Assembly: GCA_964242335.1 (NCBI GenBank)
Contig: CAXTAY010000006.1
Coordinates: forward strand, 1 to 64,000
Length of the DNA stretch: 64,000 bases
Direction: 5' to 3'
From: Lichenicoccus sp964242335
Lineage (GTDB): Bacteria > Pseudomonadota > Alphaproteobacteria > Acetobacterales > Acetobacteraceae
This document shows, one piece after another, positions 33,809 to 42,719 of the stretch (positions are counted from its first letter, which is position 1; each line of letters opens with the position of its first letter). The notes beneath the pieces are model-generated. The model was not told the DNA's origin. It was given only the letters and a program-made list of their open reading frames with translations, and did not search any database. The position numbers were made by a program, and so were the translations under genes.

Positions 33809-34731
33809 AGATGGTCCTCGAGCCAGGCGCCGAGCCGCACCCGGCCGCGGCGCTCCGCCTCGCGGCCGACGCTGATCGAGCAGGTCATGCCGGCGGCGAG
33901 CAGCAGGCCGTCCGGCACGTGGTCGATATGCACGCGTACCGGGATGCGCTGCGCCAGCCGCACCCAGGTGAACACCGGGTTGACGTCCTGCAGCCCCAGC
34001 CGGTCGGTGCTGCCGTTCTGGTCCTGGATGCCGCGGGTGATGCTCTCGACGTGGCCGCTGATCAGCGCATCGTAGCCCATCAGCTTGATCCGCGCGGGAT
34101 CGCCGACATGCACGCCGCCGAGCTTGGTCTCCTCGAAATAGCCGTAGATCCAGAACGAATCCGAGTCGAGCAGGGCGATGCGCGGCTGCCCGGCGGTGAC
34201 GTAGTCGCCGGCGCGCAGCGAGAGGTTGGTGACGTAGCCGTTGACCGGCGCGTACAGCGTCGCGCGCTGCAGGTTGAGGTGGGCGACGTCGAGCTCGGCC
34301 TGCGCCGCGTCCACCTCGGCCTGCGCCGTGGCGGCGGTGCTGTTGAAGCGCTCGCGCTCCTCGGCCGAGACGATGCCGCTCAGCCCCTGCCGGCGCTTCG
34401 CGTCGGACTGGCGCAGCCGCAGATCCTCTGCCGCGGTCTGCAGACGCGCCTGCGAGGCCGCGATCGCCAGGCGGAAGCGCTCAGGGTCGATCACGAACAG
34501 CTTCTGGCCGCGCCGCACCGGCTGGTTGTCGGCCACCAGCACCTCGGTCACCGTCCCCGGCACCTCGGAGGCGACATCGACCACGTAGGCGCGGACGCGG
34601 CCGTCGCGCGTCCAGGGTGCCGTCATGTAGGTGCGCCAGAGTGCGGTGCCGAGCACCACCGCGAGTGTCACCGTGGCCAGGGTGATCGCGACGCGTATGC
34701 CGGATCGCAGCAGGGAGAGCAGCAGGCTCAT
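33805..34731 (-). CDS. HlyD/AaeA-type membrane fusion (periplasmic adaptor) protein
   Basis: 308 aa. One N-terminal anchor (VAITLATVTLAVVLGTALW, ~14-32), a lipoyl half-motif VPGTVTEVLVADNQPVRRGQKLFVID (~57-82), a coiled-coil hairpin (~85-150) and the second half-motif NLQRATLYAPVNGYV. AaeA-like proteins link an inner-membrane FUSC/AaeB pump to an outer-membrane channel. ATG 34731 is 9 nt after the DUF1656 stop. It belongs to the FUSC-AaeX-HlyD-NodT unit. Confidence 0.92.
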   Translation of the reverse strand: MSLLLSLLRSGIRVAITLATVTLAVVLGTALWRTYMTAPWTRDGRVRAYVVDVASEVPGTVTEVLVADNQPVRRGQKLFVIDPERFRLAIAASQARLQTAAEDLRLRQSDAKRRQGLSGIVSAEERERFNSTAATAQAEVDAAQAELDVAHLNLQRATLYAPVNGYVTNLSLRAGDYVTAGQPRIALLDSDSFWIYGYFEETKLGGVHVGDPARIKLMGYDALISGHVESITRGIQDQNGSTDRLGLQDVNPVFTWVRLAQRIPVRVHIDHVPDGLLLAAGMTCSISVGREAERRGRVRLGAWLEDHL

Positions 34732-34740
34732 GACGGGCTC

Positions 34741-34935
34741 TCAGATCAGCAGGACGAGCAGCGACAGCACGCACAGATAGAGCGCCACCTCGAACAGGGC
34801 GAGGTGCCAGACCAGGCGCATGAAGCCGATCCGCCACATCGCGCCGCGCAGCAGCAGCGTGATCGGCAGCGCCGCCAGCGCGTACAGCACGATCGGCGCG
34901 AACAGGATGCCGTCCAGCTGCATCTCGCTCAGCAT
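34741..34935 (-). CDS. aaeX: DUF1656 (AaeX-like) small membrane protein
   Basis: 64 aa with two membrane helices (ILFAPIVLYALAALPITLLL and LFEVALYLCVLSLLVLLI) separated by RLVWHLA. DUF1656 proteins sit between FUSC pump and HlyD genes in aromatic-acid exporters (AaeX). The start ATG 34935 overlaps the end of the FUSC gene by 7 nt. Its exact function in the complex is not known. Confidence 0.88.
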   Translation of the reverse strand: MLSEMQLDGILFAPIVLYALAALPITLLLRGAMWRIGFMRLVWHLALFEVALYLCVLSLLVLLI

Positions 34936-37133
34936 GGCGGCGCCGTGAACCCGCGCGACAGGAAGTCCGGCACGGCGTCGATCAGCACCGCGATCTCGTG
35001 CATCAGGCCGGCGATGCGCAGCGCGGGCGCGATGCCGAGCCCGGGGCTCGAGAGGGATGGGGTCGAGATGCCGTCCGCGAGCCGCTGCGCCGCCTGCTCG
35101 GCGCGTCGGCTGGCCTCCTGCGGGTCGTGCCGGAGGCGCACGATCGCGGACTGCATCGCCAGCACCGCCTCGCGTTGCGCCGGCTGCAGCGCGACGTCTG
35201 GCAGCAGGTGGCGCAGCCGCAGCACGCAGCGGCCGATCTCGATGCTGACGAAGGCGCAGTCGATGATCTGGTTTCGCGACTGCCGCGGCATCGAGGCGAC
35301 GCGCTGGATCAGCCGCAGCGCCTTCTGCATCTGCAGGTTCTCCCACGGATCGGCCTGCGGCGGCGACCCCGGACGGCCCAGCCGGGACAGCGCGCGGGTG
35401 ATCGAGCGCACCAGCCGGTCGGCATCGCGCCGCGGATCGGGCGGCAGCAGCGCGCGGAACACCACGACCAGCGCGGCGGTGCCCAGCACGAAGGCGAGCC
35501 AGCCATTGACCAGGGCGACGTCGTCGAAGCTGATCGGGTTGCGCACCGTGATCATCGCGTTGAAGAACACGACGTAGCCGAACGCGCGCAGCCCGTGACG
35601 CGGATGGAACTGCAGCCAGATGCCCGGCAGCAGGCAGACGCCGAGCGAGGCCAGCAGCAGCGGGAAGCCGTCGATGCGCGGCAGCAGCAGCGACTCGCAG
35701 ACATAGCTGGCCGGGATCGCCAGCAGGGTGCCGGTGGAGAAATCGATGCTGGCGCGCGAGGCGCTCGGGTTGGTCGCGAGCAGGCAGGCCGCCGGCACCA
35801 GGTAGGTCAGCAGGATCGGGCCGGAGGGCCACTGGGTGACGTACCAGAACAGGCAGGCGAGCATGGTGACGATGCAGCCGCGTGCGCCGTTGCGCAGCGC
35901 GCTCGGCCAGTCGAGGAACACGCGCGGCCTGCCGCGCTGCCTCCGGCCTGGGGTCCTACGGGGCGGGTCGCCGGGCCGCATGGAGAGGAGCCGAGCCGAA
36001 CGGTGCAGGCGGGTCAGCAGGTCGCTCGCGTGCTCCAGCGCGCCGATGCGGTCGAGGTCGGCGGGCCTCGACGCCTCGATGCCGCGGGCGAGCCTGGCGC
36101 GCGCCCGAAGCAGACCGTCCAGCGCCGGCGCCGGATCGTCCGCGGGAAATGCCGCGAGCATCTCGATCGCGCCGTGCACTTCGGCCGCCAGGTCCTCATG
36201 CCTGCCGAGCCGGCCGTAGAACGGGTTCAGCGTGCTGAGCGCACCGGTCAGGGCGGCCGCACCCAGCCGCAGGTCGCCGGCGGCACGACGCACCGTGGCG
36301 TCGTCGGCGGCGGCGTACTCGATGATCTCGGCGAGGCCGGTCGCCTGCGCCAGCAGCGCGCCGCGCCGGTCGTAGAAGGCGTCCGCGAGGCCGCCCGGGC
36401 TGGCCCTGCGCCACGTCCGCATCTCGGCGGGCAGGGTGCCGGAAGGGTCGTCCGAGGTTGCGTCCGCCGGTCGCACGGGCGCAGCCGGCTCGGCGTGGCC
36501 GGCGAGGGCGGCGCCGGCGTTGCGGATCAGCGACAGCGTCGCCTCGGTCAGGCGCTCCGGCGGCCGCACGTTGGTCAGCAGGAACACGAGGGCGGCGGAG
36601 ACGATGCCGACCGAGACTGCCGAGAGGCGGGAGAGGGCGCTCTCGAACACCACCTGCGGATCGGCGAAGGCCGGGGCGCAGACGATGATGATGGTGTAGC
36701 CGGCGAGCACCGCGCCGTACGCCTTGAAGAACCGGAGCAGCGTCGAGACCACGCAGGCGGCGCCGATGCACAGCGAGAACACGATCGCGAACAGCATCGG
36801 GCTCTGCGCCAGGACCGCCATCAGCAGCACCGCGCCGGCGGCGCCGAGCAGCGTGCCCAGCAGGCGCCACAGGCTCTTGGAGATCAGGGCGCCGGCGACC
36901 GGATTGGCGACGATCAGCACCGTGACCACCGAGGAGAGCGGCGACTGCAGCTGCAGGACGAACGCCGTGTGCAGGGCGATCCCGATCGCGGCCAGGGTGC
37001 GCACGCAATACAGGACCGTGGGCCCGACGCGGCACCAGGAGGGCAGCGCGGTGCGGGCCGCCTCGCGCAGCACCGCGGCGAACGAGCCGAGCTCCGGCGT
37101 CGGCGGGCCCGGGCGGGGCAGGGCGCTGCTCAC
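34929..37133 (-). CDS. FUSC family (AaeB-like) inner-membrane exporter
   Basis: 734 aa. Two membrane blocks of about five or six helices (TLAAIGIALHTAFVLQLQSPLSSVVTVLIV... and IVTMLACLFWYVTQWPSGPILLTYLV...) each precede a large soluble region, the FUSC/AaeB architecture. GTG 37133 is the chosen start because the upstream frame (open to 37568) encodes only Arg/Ser/Pro-rich low-complexity sequence; the start is uncertain. Relatives export aromatic carboxylic acids such as p-hydroxybenzoate or fusaric acid. It heads the efflux operon. Confidence 0.87.
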   Translation of the reverse strand: MSSALPRPGPPTPELGSFAAVLREAARTALPSWCRVGPTVLYCVRTLAAIGIALHTAFVLQLQSPLSSVVTVLIVANPVAGALISKSLWRLLGTLLGAAGAVLLMAVLAQSPMLFAIVFSLCIGAACVVSTLLRFFKAYGAVLAGYTIIIVCAPAFADPQVVFESALSRLSAVSVGIVSAALVFLLTNVRPPERLTEATLSLIRNAGAALAGHAEPAAPVRPADATSDDPSGTLPAEMRTWRRASPGGLADAFYDRRGALLAQATGLAEIIEYAAADDATVRRAAGDLRLGAAALTGALSTLNPFYGRLGRHEDLAAEVHGAIEMLAAFPADDPAPALDGLLRARARLARGIEASRPADLDRIGALEHASDLLTRLHRSARLLSMRPGDPPRRTPGRRQRGRPRVFLDWPSALRNGARGCIVTMLACLFWYVTQWPSGPILLTYLVPAACLLATNPSASRASIDFSTGTLLAIPASYVCESLLLPRIDGFPLLLASLGVCLLPGIWLQFHPRHGLRAFGYVVFFNAMITVRNPISFDDVALVNGWLAFVLGTAALVVVFRALLPPDPRRDADRLVRSITRALSRLGRPGSPPQADPWENLQMQKALRLIQRVASMPRQSRNQIIDCAFVSIEIGRCVLRLRHLLPDVALQPAQREAVLAMQSAIVRLRHDPQEASRRAEQAAQRLADGISTPSLSSPGLGIAPALRIAGLMHEIAVLIDAVPDFLSRGFTAPPC

Positions 37134-37502
37134 CGCGTCGGACGCCCTGAGGTTCGCGGCGCCAGGCGGTCCGTGCGAGCGCGCCGCGAGGCAGCCGCGA
37201 GGCGCGGGCGCAGGATCGCATTCGGGCCGCCGTGCCGGTGCGGCGACCGCACCCGCTCGAGCCGGACCGGACGGGAGCGTCGCCTGCGAACGGCTGCGCG
37301 ACGGTGCGCGACGGCGCTGTGATGACCTGATGGCACTGGCGACAGCGCAGTAGGTTCTGTGCTCCCGATCGTCAAGCGAACGCCCGGCCGCTGCACCCGG
37401 CGGGGACGGTTCCCGAACAGATGGCGATGGGTCCGTACGCGTCGTACAAGGCTGACGCCTGAACCGCGGCGTCTCCGCCCGGACCCTGGAGGATCGAGCT
37501 CG
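37134..37502. other. Divergent promoter gap between the FUSC exporter and the TIM-family gene
   Basis: About 370 nt without a supported gene. The minus strand stays open in the FUSC frame, so the exporter could begin further upstream. GGAGG at 37488-37492 is the ribosome-binding site of the downstream gene. No regulator gene, clear -35/-10 pair or convincing palindrome is seen. Confidence 0.4.
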
Positions 37503-38309
37503 ATGCACCGCAGATCGCTGGCCGGAACCGGCTGGAAGATGAACATCCTCGCGGCCGACGTGCGGCACTACGCTGCGGCACTACGCGCCGCGCTGCACGA
37601 CATCGCCCACGAGCATATCGAGCTCTTCGTGCTGCCGCCCTTCACCTCGCTGCACGCCGCACAGGCCGCCTTCGCCGGATCCGCCGTCGGCATCGGCGGC
37701 CAGAACATGCACTGGGAGGCGTCAGGTGCCTGGACCGGCGAGATCTCTGCCGCGATGCTGGTCGAGGCCGGCTGCCGCTACGTCGAGCTCGCGCATTCCG
37801 AGCGCCTCGCGCATTTCGGCGAGACCTACGAGCAGGTGAGGCTCAAGGTCGATGCCGCCCTCGCCGCGGGACTGACCCCGATCCTTTGCATCGGCGAGTC
37901 CGGCGAAGACAAGCGCACCGGGCGCGCCGACCCGGCACTCGCCGGCCAGCTGCGCACCGTGCTGGATCGCCGCCCGGGCGACGAGGTGGCGCGGGTCATC
38001 CTGGCCTACGAGCCGCGCTGGGCGATCGGCCAGTCGGAAGCCGCGGCGCCGGACTATGTCGCGCGCCGTCTCGCGGCACTGCGCGGCCTGCTGGGCGAAG
38101 CCTACGGCGAGGCGGCGGCGGCGCGGACGCGCATCGTCTATGGCGGCTCGGTGACGCCCGGCAACGGCGGCGAGCTGATCGCGATCCCCGACGTGGACGG
38201 GCTGTTCATAGGCCGTGCCGCCTGGACCCCGGAGGGCTTCGCCTCGATGATCCGGATCGTCTCGGCTCGAGCTGGCGGCTCTTCCGGGCCGGGCTGGCGC
38301 CACCGTTAA
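37503..38309 (+). CDS. tpiA: Triosephosphate isomerase family protein
   Basis: 268 aa (TIM is normally ~250). The catalytic residues are present: K12 (GTGWKMN), H98 (LAHSERL) and E170 (AYEPRWAIG), with the phosphate loop IVYGGSVTPGN and FIGRAAW. The motif is LAHSER rather than the canonical GHSER and EPRWAIGQS rather than EPVWAIGTG, so it may be a paralog acting on another ketose phosphate (as tetrulose-phosphate isomerases do). GGAGG lies 10 nt before the ATG. No glycolytic genes are adjacent. Confidence 0.82.
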   Translation: MHRRSLAGTGWKMNILAADVRHYAAALRAALHDIAHEHIELFVLPPFTSLHAAQAAFAGSAVGIGGQNMHWEASGAWTGEISAAMLVEAGCRYVELAHSERLAHFGETYEQVRLKVDAALAAGLTPILCIGESGEDKRTGRADPALAGQLRTVLDRRPGDEVARVILAYEPRWAIGQSEAAAPDYVARRLAALRGLLGEAYGEAAAARTRIVYGGSVTPGNGGELIAIPDVDGLFIGRAAWTPEGFASMIRIVSARAGGSSGPGWRHR

Positions 38310-38397
38310 CGTTTCGTTTCGAGTTCGCGGCTAAAGTCGAGGCCGACCCAGGGCATCCAGCGCATGATGCTCCGGCCAGACGGGATGGATCGTATCG

Positions 38398-40098
38398 ATG
38401 CCGAGAGCCAGACTGACCGGCAGCTTCTCGATCGGACGGAGGATCGCCGCCGCCTTCGCGGTCCTGCTGCTCGCCTCGCTCGCTCTCGGAGGCTTCGCGA
38501 TCGAGCGCATGAAGGTGATGAACGGTGTCGCCGCCCGCATGGCGGACGACGACCTGCCGAGCCTGGCGCTGAGCGGAAACATCGCCATGTTGGTGCAGCA
38601 GCTTCGGGTGTCCGATGCGCGCACCACGATGGCCTACGATCCCGCCGAAGTCGCCGCGGCCGTCGGCCAGGGCATGCGTAACATGGCCGCCTACGACCGC
38701 GCACGCGCATCGTTCGAGCCGTTCATCCGCGCCGGCGAGGAGCGCGACCTGTACCGTCGGATCGACCGCCTGATGACGCAGTACAAGCTGCTGCACGGCC
38801 AGCTCATCACGCTCGCGCAGAAATACCAGCTCGAGACCGCGGGCGCGCTGCTCGAAGGCAGGATGGTGGAGCTGTCGGACCAGGTCTCCGGGCTGGTCGA
38901 GCGCGACATCCAGTATCACCGCCGGCTCGGCGAGGCGGCGGCCAGGCATGACCGGAAAATCTATCACGGCGCCTGGGTGCTGACGCTCTCGGCGCTCGGC
39001 TCGATGATGCTGATCTGCGTCGCGGCCGGGTTCGGCCTGATCCGCAGCATCTCGACGCCGATCTCGGCGATGACCGGCGCGATGCGCAGCCTGGCCGCGA
39101 ACGATCATTCGACGACCGTTCCGGGGATGCAGCGCCGCGACGAGATCGGGGTGATGGCGGCGGCGGTGCAGGTGTTCAAGGACAACATGATCAGGGCGGC
39201 AAAGCTCTCGTCGGAGCAGGAGCAGGCCGAGGAGGCCGCGGCGGCGGAACGTCGTGCCGGCATGCGCGGCCTCGCCGACGACTTCGAGGCCAAGCTGGGC
39301 CGGCTCGCCGCACTGCTCGCCTCGAGCTCGACGCAGCTGGAGGCGACCGCGCGCTCGATGACCGGCACGGCGATCCAGACCAACCAGCGGGCCGGCAACG
39401 TGGCCGCGGCGGCGACGCAGGCGAGCGTGGGCGTCCAGGTCGTTGCCTCCACCGCCGAGGAGCTGTCGAGCTCGATCGGCGAGATCAGCCGCCAGGTGGC
39501 ACAGTCGGCCGAGATGACCGGCAGGGCGGTGATCGATGCGCAGCGCACCGACCTGATCGTGCGGGCGCTGGCCGAGGGTGCCGACAAGATCGGCAGCGTG
39601 GTCGGGCTGATCACCGGGATCGCCGCCCAGACCAACCTGCTTGCCCTGAATGCGACGATCGAGGCGGCGCGCGCCGGCGACGCCGGCAAGGGCTTCGCCG
39701 TGGTGGCCTCCGAGGTCAAGAGCCTGGCTCAGCAGACCGCGCGCGCGACCGACGAGATCGGCACCCAGATCGGACAGATCCAGGCCGCCACCCGGGAGGC
39801 GGTCGATGCGATACGCGGCATCACCGCCGCGGTGCAGGATGTCAGCGCGATCGCGACCACGATCGCGGCGGCGGTCGAGGAGCAGGGTGCGGCGACCGCC
39901 GAGATCGCGCGCAACGTGCAGCAGACGGCGCACGCCACCCAGGACGTGACGGTCAACATCTCCGGCGTCAGCCTCGCCGCCGAGGAGACCGGCGCCGCGG
40001 CGGGCCAGGTGCTCAATGCCGCGGCCGAGCTGTCGCGACAGGCGGAGCAGCTGTCAGGCGAGATGAGCTCGTTCGTCGTGCTGGTCCGGGCGGCTTGA
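38398..40098 (+). CDS. Methyl-accepting chemotaxis protein
   Basis: 566 aa. Transmembrane helix ~16-36, a periplasmic four-helix-type sensor (~37-195), a second helix (WVLTLSALGSMMLICVAAGFGLI), a HAMP domain (STPISAMTGAMRSLA) and a cytoplasmic signalling domain with hairpin tip IAAQTNLLALNATIEAARAG near residues 405-425. It senses a periplasmic ligand and controls CheA. No che or flagellar genes are in the window, so it is an orphan receptor by location. The stop is next to degenerate palindromic repeat copy 4. Confidence 0.93.
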   Translation: MPRARLTGSFSIGRRIAAAFAVLLLASLALGGFAIERMKVMNGVAARMADDDLPSLALSGNIAMLVQQLRVSDARTTMAYDPAEVAAAVGQGMRNMAAYDRARASFEPFIRAGEERDLYRRIDRLMTQYKLLHGQLITLAQKYQLETAGALLEGRMVELSDQVSGLVERDIQYHRRLGEAAARHDRKIYHGAWVLTLSALGSMMLICVAAGFGLIRSISTPISAMTGAMRSLAANDHSTTVPGMQRRDEIGVMAAAVQVFKDNMIRAAKLSSEQEQAEEAAAAERRAGMRGLADDFEAKLGRLAALLASSSTQLEATARSMTGTAIQTNQRAGNVAAAATQASVGVQVVASTAEELSSSIGEISRQVAQSAEMTGRAVIDAQRTDLIVRALAEGADKIGSVVGLITGIAAQTNLLALNATIEAARAGDAGKGFAVVASEVKSLAQQTARATDEIGTQIGQIQAATREAVDAIRGITAAVQDVSAIATTIAAAVEEQGAATAEIARNVQQTAHATQDVTVNISGVSLAAEETGAAAGQVLNAAAELSRQAEQLSGEMSSFVVLVRAA

Positions 40099-40102
40099 AG
40101 CG

Positions 40103-40150
40103 AGGCCAAGGCACTGCCCTGGACCCGCTGGGACCCTGGGCCCCGGACCC
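40103..40150. repeat. Degenerate palindromic intergenic repeat, copy 4
   Basis: Directly after the chemoreceptor stop. CCAAGGCACTGCCCTGGACC followed by CGCTGGGACCCTGGGCCCCGG retains the order of a CAAGG/CCCTGG stem and a CTGGG(N)CCCCGG stem seen intact in the other copies, with several mismatches. It is the weakest member of the family. Confidence 0.45.
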
Positions 40151-40222
40151 GCTTCCGGATCGGCTGTGGACCGGAGGCAGCGGTCGTCGCAGGATCGGCC
40201 GGACAGGGCAGGGGACGCGGCA

Positions 40223-41014
40223 ATGGATCTGGGACTTACCGGCAAGGTGGCGCTGGTCACGGGGGGTAGCGTCGGCATCGGCCTCGCCATCGCCGAGGGG
40301 CTAGCCGCGGAAGGGGTGAACCTCGTCCTCGCCGCTCGCGGCGCGGAGCGGCTCGAGCTCGAGGCGCGCCGGATCGAGCAGGCGCATGCGGTCCGGGTCC
40401 ACGCGGTCGCCTGCGACGTCGGCACCGCGAGCGGCGTGGCGACCCTGGTCGAGGCGGCGCACGCGGCATTCGGCGGCGCCGACATCGTGATCAACAATGC
40501 CGGCGCCGGCTCCAACGAGACGATCCTGGAGGCGCCCGACGAGAAGTGGCAGTCGTACTGGGAACTGCACGTCATGGCGGCGGTGCGCCTCGCCCGCGGA
40601 CTGGTGCCGGCGATGCGCCGGCGCGGCGGCGGCGTCATCCTGCACAACGCCTCGATCTGCGCGGTGCAGCCGCTCTGGTACGAGCCGATCTACAACACGA
40701 CCAAGTCCGCCCTGATGATGTTCTCCAAGACGCTCTCGACCGAGGTGGCGAAGGACAATATCCGGGTGAACTGCGTCAATCCCGGGCTGGTGCTGACGCC
40801 GGACTGGATCAAGACGGCAAAGCAGCTGACCGCGGAGACCGGCGGCGACTGGGAAGGCTATCTGCAGGCGATCGCCGACGAGCACGCCGCGAACAAGCGT
40901 TTCGCCACGCCGGAGGAAGTCGCGAACTTCTTCGTCTTCCTCTGCTCCGATCGCGCCAGCTACAGCATCGGCTCGACCTACTTCGTCGATGGCGGGATGC
41001 TCAGGACGATCTAG
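40223..41014 (+). CDS. Short-chain dehydrogenase/reductase (SDR)
   Basis: 263 aa classical SDR: cofactor loop TGGSVGIGLA, NNAGAG, catalytic Ser in HNASICAVQ and YNTTK (YxxxK), then VNPGLVLT. ATG 40223 (with GGGGA upstream) is preferred over 40166. NAD(P)-dependent oxidoreductases of this type act on many alcohols or ketones; the substrate is unknown. The neighbouring methyltransferase starts 13 nt after the stop, suggesting co-transcription. Confidence 0.88.
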   Translation: MDLGLTGKVALVTGGSVGIGLAIAEGLAAEGVNLVLAARGAERLELEARRIEQAHAVRVHAVACDVGTASGVATLVEAAHAAFGGADIVINNAGAGSNETILEAPDEKWQSYWELHVMAAVRLARGLVPAMRRRGGGVILHNASICAVQPLWYEPIYNTTKSALMMFSKTLSTEVAKDNIRVNCVNPGLVLTPDWIKTAKQLTAETGGDWEGYLQAIADEHAANKRFATPEEVANFFVFLCSDRASYSIGSTYFVDGGMLRTI

Positions 41015-41027
41015 CAGGGCGCGTCGT

Positions 41028-41807
41028 ATGGACGAGATCGCGAGGCTCAACCAGCAGGGCTGGGACACGCTCGTGGAACAGGGCAACGTCTGGACGCGGC
41101 CGGTCTCGTCCGAGGCGGTCGAGCGCGCCCGGCACGGCGACTGGGCCATCGTCCTGACGCCGAACAAGCCGGTGCCACGGGACTGGTTCGGCGCGGTCGC
41201 GGGACGCGACGTGCTGTGCCTCGCCTCCGGCGGCGGTCAGCAGGGTCCGATCCTGGCGGCGGCGGGCGCGCGGGTGACCGTGTTCGATGCGTCGCCCAGG
41301 CAACTTGCCCAGGACCGGTTCGCCGCCGATCGCGACGGCCTGGCCCTGACGACCTGCCAGGGTCTGATGCACGACCTGTCCTGCTTTGCCGACGCGAGCT
41401 TCGACCTGATCTTCCATCCGGCCTCGAACTGCTTCGCCCCGGAGATCGAGCCCGTATGGCGGGAATGCTTCCGGGTGCTGCGGCCGGGCGCGGCGCTGCT
41501 GGCGGGTTTCGTGAACCCGGACGTCTATATCTTCGATGTCGAGGCGCAGGAGCGGGACGAGATGGTGGTGCGCTTCCCGCTTCCCTACGCCGACGTTACC
41601 GACCTGCCGCAGGACGAGCTGCGTCGCCTGATCGCGCGCGACCACGTGGTGGAGTTCAGCCACTCGCTGCAGTCCCAGATCGGCGGTCAGCTCGAGGCCG
41701 GCTTCCTGCTGACCCAGCTGTTCGAGGACAAGGATGCGGGGATGCCGAACACCGGACGGTCCCGCTTCATGGCGACCACCTTCGCGACGCGGGCGATCAA
41801 GCCCTGA
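41028..41807 (+). CDS. Class I SAM-dependent methyltransferase
   Basis: 259 aa from ATG 41028. The Rossmann motif I reads VLCLASGGGQQGPILAAAGARVTVFDAS, with motif II-like FDLIFHPASN and ECFRVLRPGAALLAGF, typical of small-molecule methyltransferases. LASGGGQQ in place of LxGxGxG is a recurrent variant in this subgroup. It lies 13 nt after the SDR, so the two may modify the same metabolite. The substrate is not predictable from sequence. Confidence 0.85.
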   Translation: MDEIARLNQQGWDTLVEQGNVWTRPVSSEAVERARHGDWAIVLTPNKPVPRDWFGAVAGRDVLCLASGGGQQGPILAAAGARVTVFDASPRQLAQDRFAADRDGLALTTCQGLMHDLSCFADASFDLIFHPASNCFAPEIEPVWRECFRVLRPGAALLAGFVNPDVYIFDVEAQERDEMVVRFPLPYADVTDLPQDELRRLIARDHVVEFSHSLQSQIGGQLEAGFLLTQLFEDKDAGMPNTGRSRFMATTFATRAIKP

Positions 41808-41840
41808 GCCTCCGCCGCATCGTCGCGAGCGCGGCCCGGC

Positions 41841-42680
41841 TCAGGACCGCATGAAGGCGTCGAACGCCTCCCGGTAGTCCGGATGCCAGCGTGACAGCGC
41901 CGGGCGGTTCTCGATGATGTCGCCGACCATCCAGCGCATGCGCCGCTCGTCGGTGACGCGCGGCACGGCGTTGTCCGGGCACAGGATGTAGAAGTCGCCA
42001 CGCTCCAGCGCATGCAGCATGAAATCGACCACCTGATCCGCGGTCCAGGCCGCCTGCGGCTTCTCCGCCGCACCGGTCATGCCGGTGTGGGTGAAGCCGG
42101 GGATGAGCAGGTGGGCGGACACGCGGCCGCCCGCCTCGCGCAGCTCGTGCGCCAGCAACTCGGTGAGGGCCTTCACGGCTGCCTTCGAGACGTTGTAGGC
42201 GCTGTTCCCCGGCGGCAGCGTGATGCCCTGCTTGGAGCCGGTATTGACGATCAGGCCGGGCTTCCCCGAGGCCAGCATGGCGCCCGCGAACGCCTGGACG
42301 CCGTTGATCACGCCCCACAGGTTGACGTCCATCAGCGCCCGCCAGGCCGCGGCGTTCTCCCAGGGCTTGCCCGGATCCGAGCCGACCGCGGCGTTGTTCA
42401 TCAGCACGGATGCCGCCCCGAAGCGGCGGAACGCGGCCTCGCGCAGCGCGACCAGCTGCCCGGGATCGGCGACGTCGGTCGGTATCGCCAGGACCTCCGC
42501 CGCATCGGCGGCCAGGGCCGCGACCCGCGCCCGTGCCTGCGGCAGCGCCGGGCCGGGCAGGTCGGCCATCACCACGTTCAGGCCCATGCCGGCGAAGCGG
42601 CAGGATGCGGCGAGGCCGATGCCGCTGGCGGCACCGGTGACGATCGCGGTGCCGGCGGGCAGCAGGGCGGGGTGGGTCAT
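41841..42680 (-). CDS. Short-chain dehydrogenase/reductase, last gene of sugar-acid cluster
   Basis: 279 aa: TGAASGIGLA cofactor loop, MNNAAVG, NTGSKQG (catalytic Ser) and YNVSK. The C-terminal ~80 residues (WTADQVVDFMLHALERGDFYILCPDN) extend the usual fold, as in SDRs that act on larger alcohols. ATG 42680 has GAGGGAG upstream. It follows another SDR by 39 nt on the same strand, so it probably belongs to the lacI-ABC operon. The substrate is unknown. Confidence 0.87.
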   Translation of the reverse strand: MTHPALLPAGTAIVTGAASGIGLAASCRFAGMGLNVVMADLPGPALPQARARVAALAADAAEVLAIPTDVADPGQLVALREAAFRRFGAASVLMNNAAVGSDPGKPWENAAAWRALMDVNLWGVINGVQAFAGAMLASGKPGLIVNTGSKQGITLPPGNSAYNVSKAAVKALTELLAHELREAGGRVSAHLLIPGFTHTGMTGAAEKPQAAWTADQVVDFMLHALERGDFYILCPDNAVPRVTDERRMRWMVGDIIENRPALSRWHPDYREAFDAFMRS

Positions 42681-42719
42681 GCGGAAGCTCCCTCAGATCT
42701 CCGCCCCAGCATAGCCTCC

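Noticed and set aside
38310..38397. Flagellar sigma-28 promoter before the chemoreceptor
   Set aside because: CTAAAG and GCCGAC occur but are only a few bases apart, not the ~15-nt spacing required.
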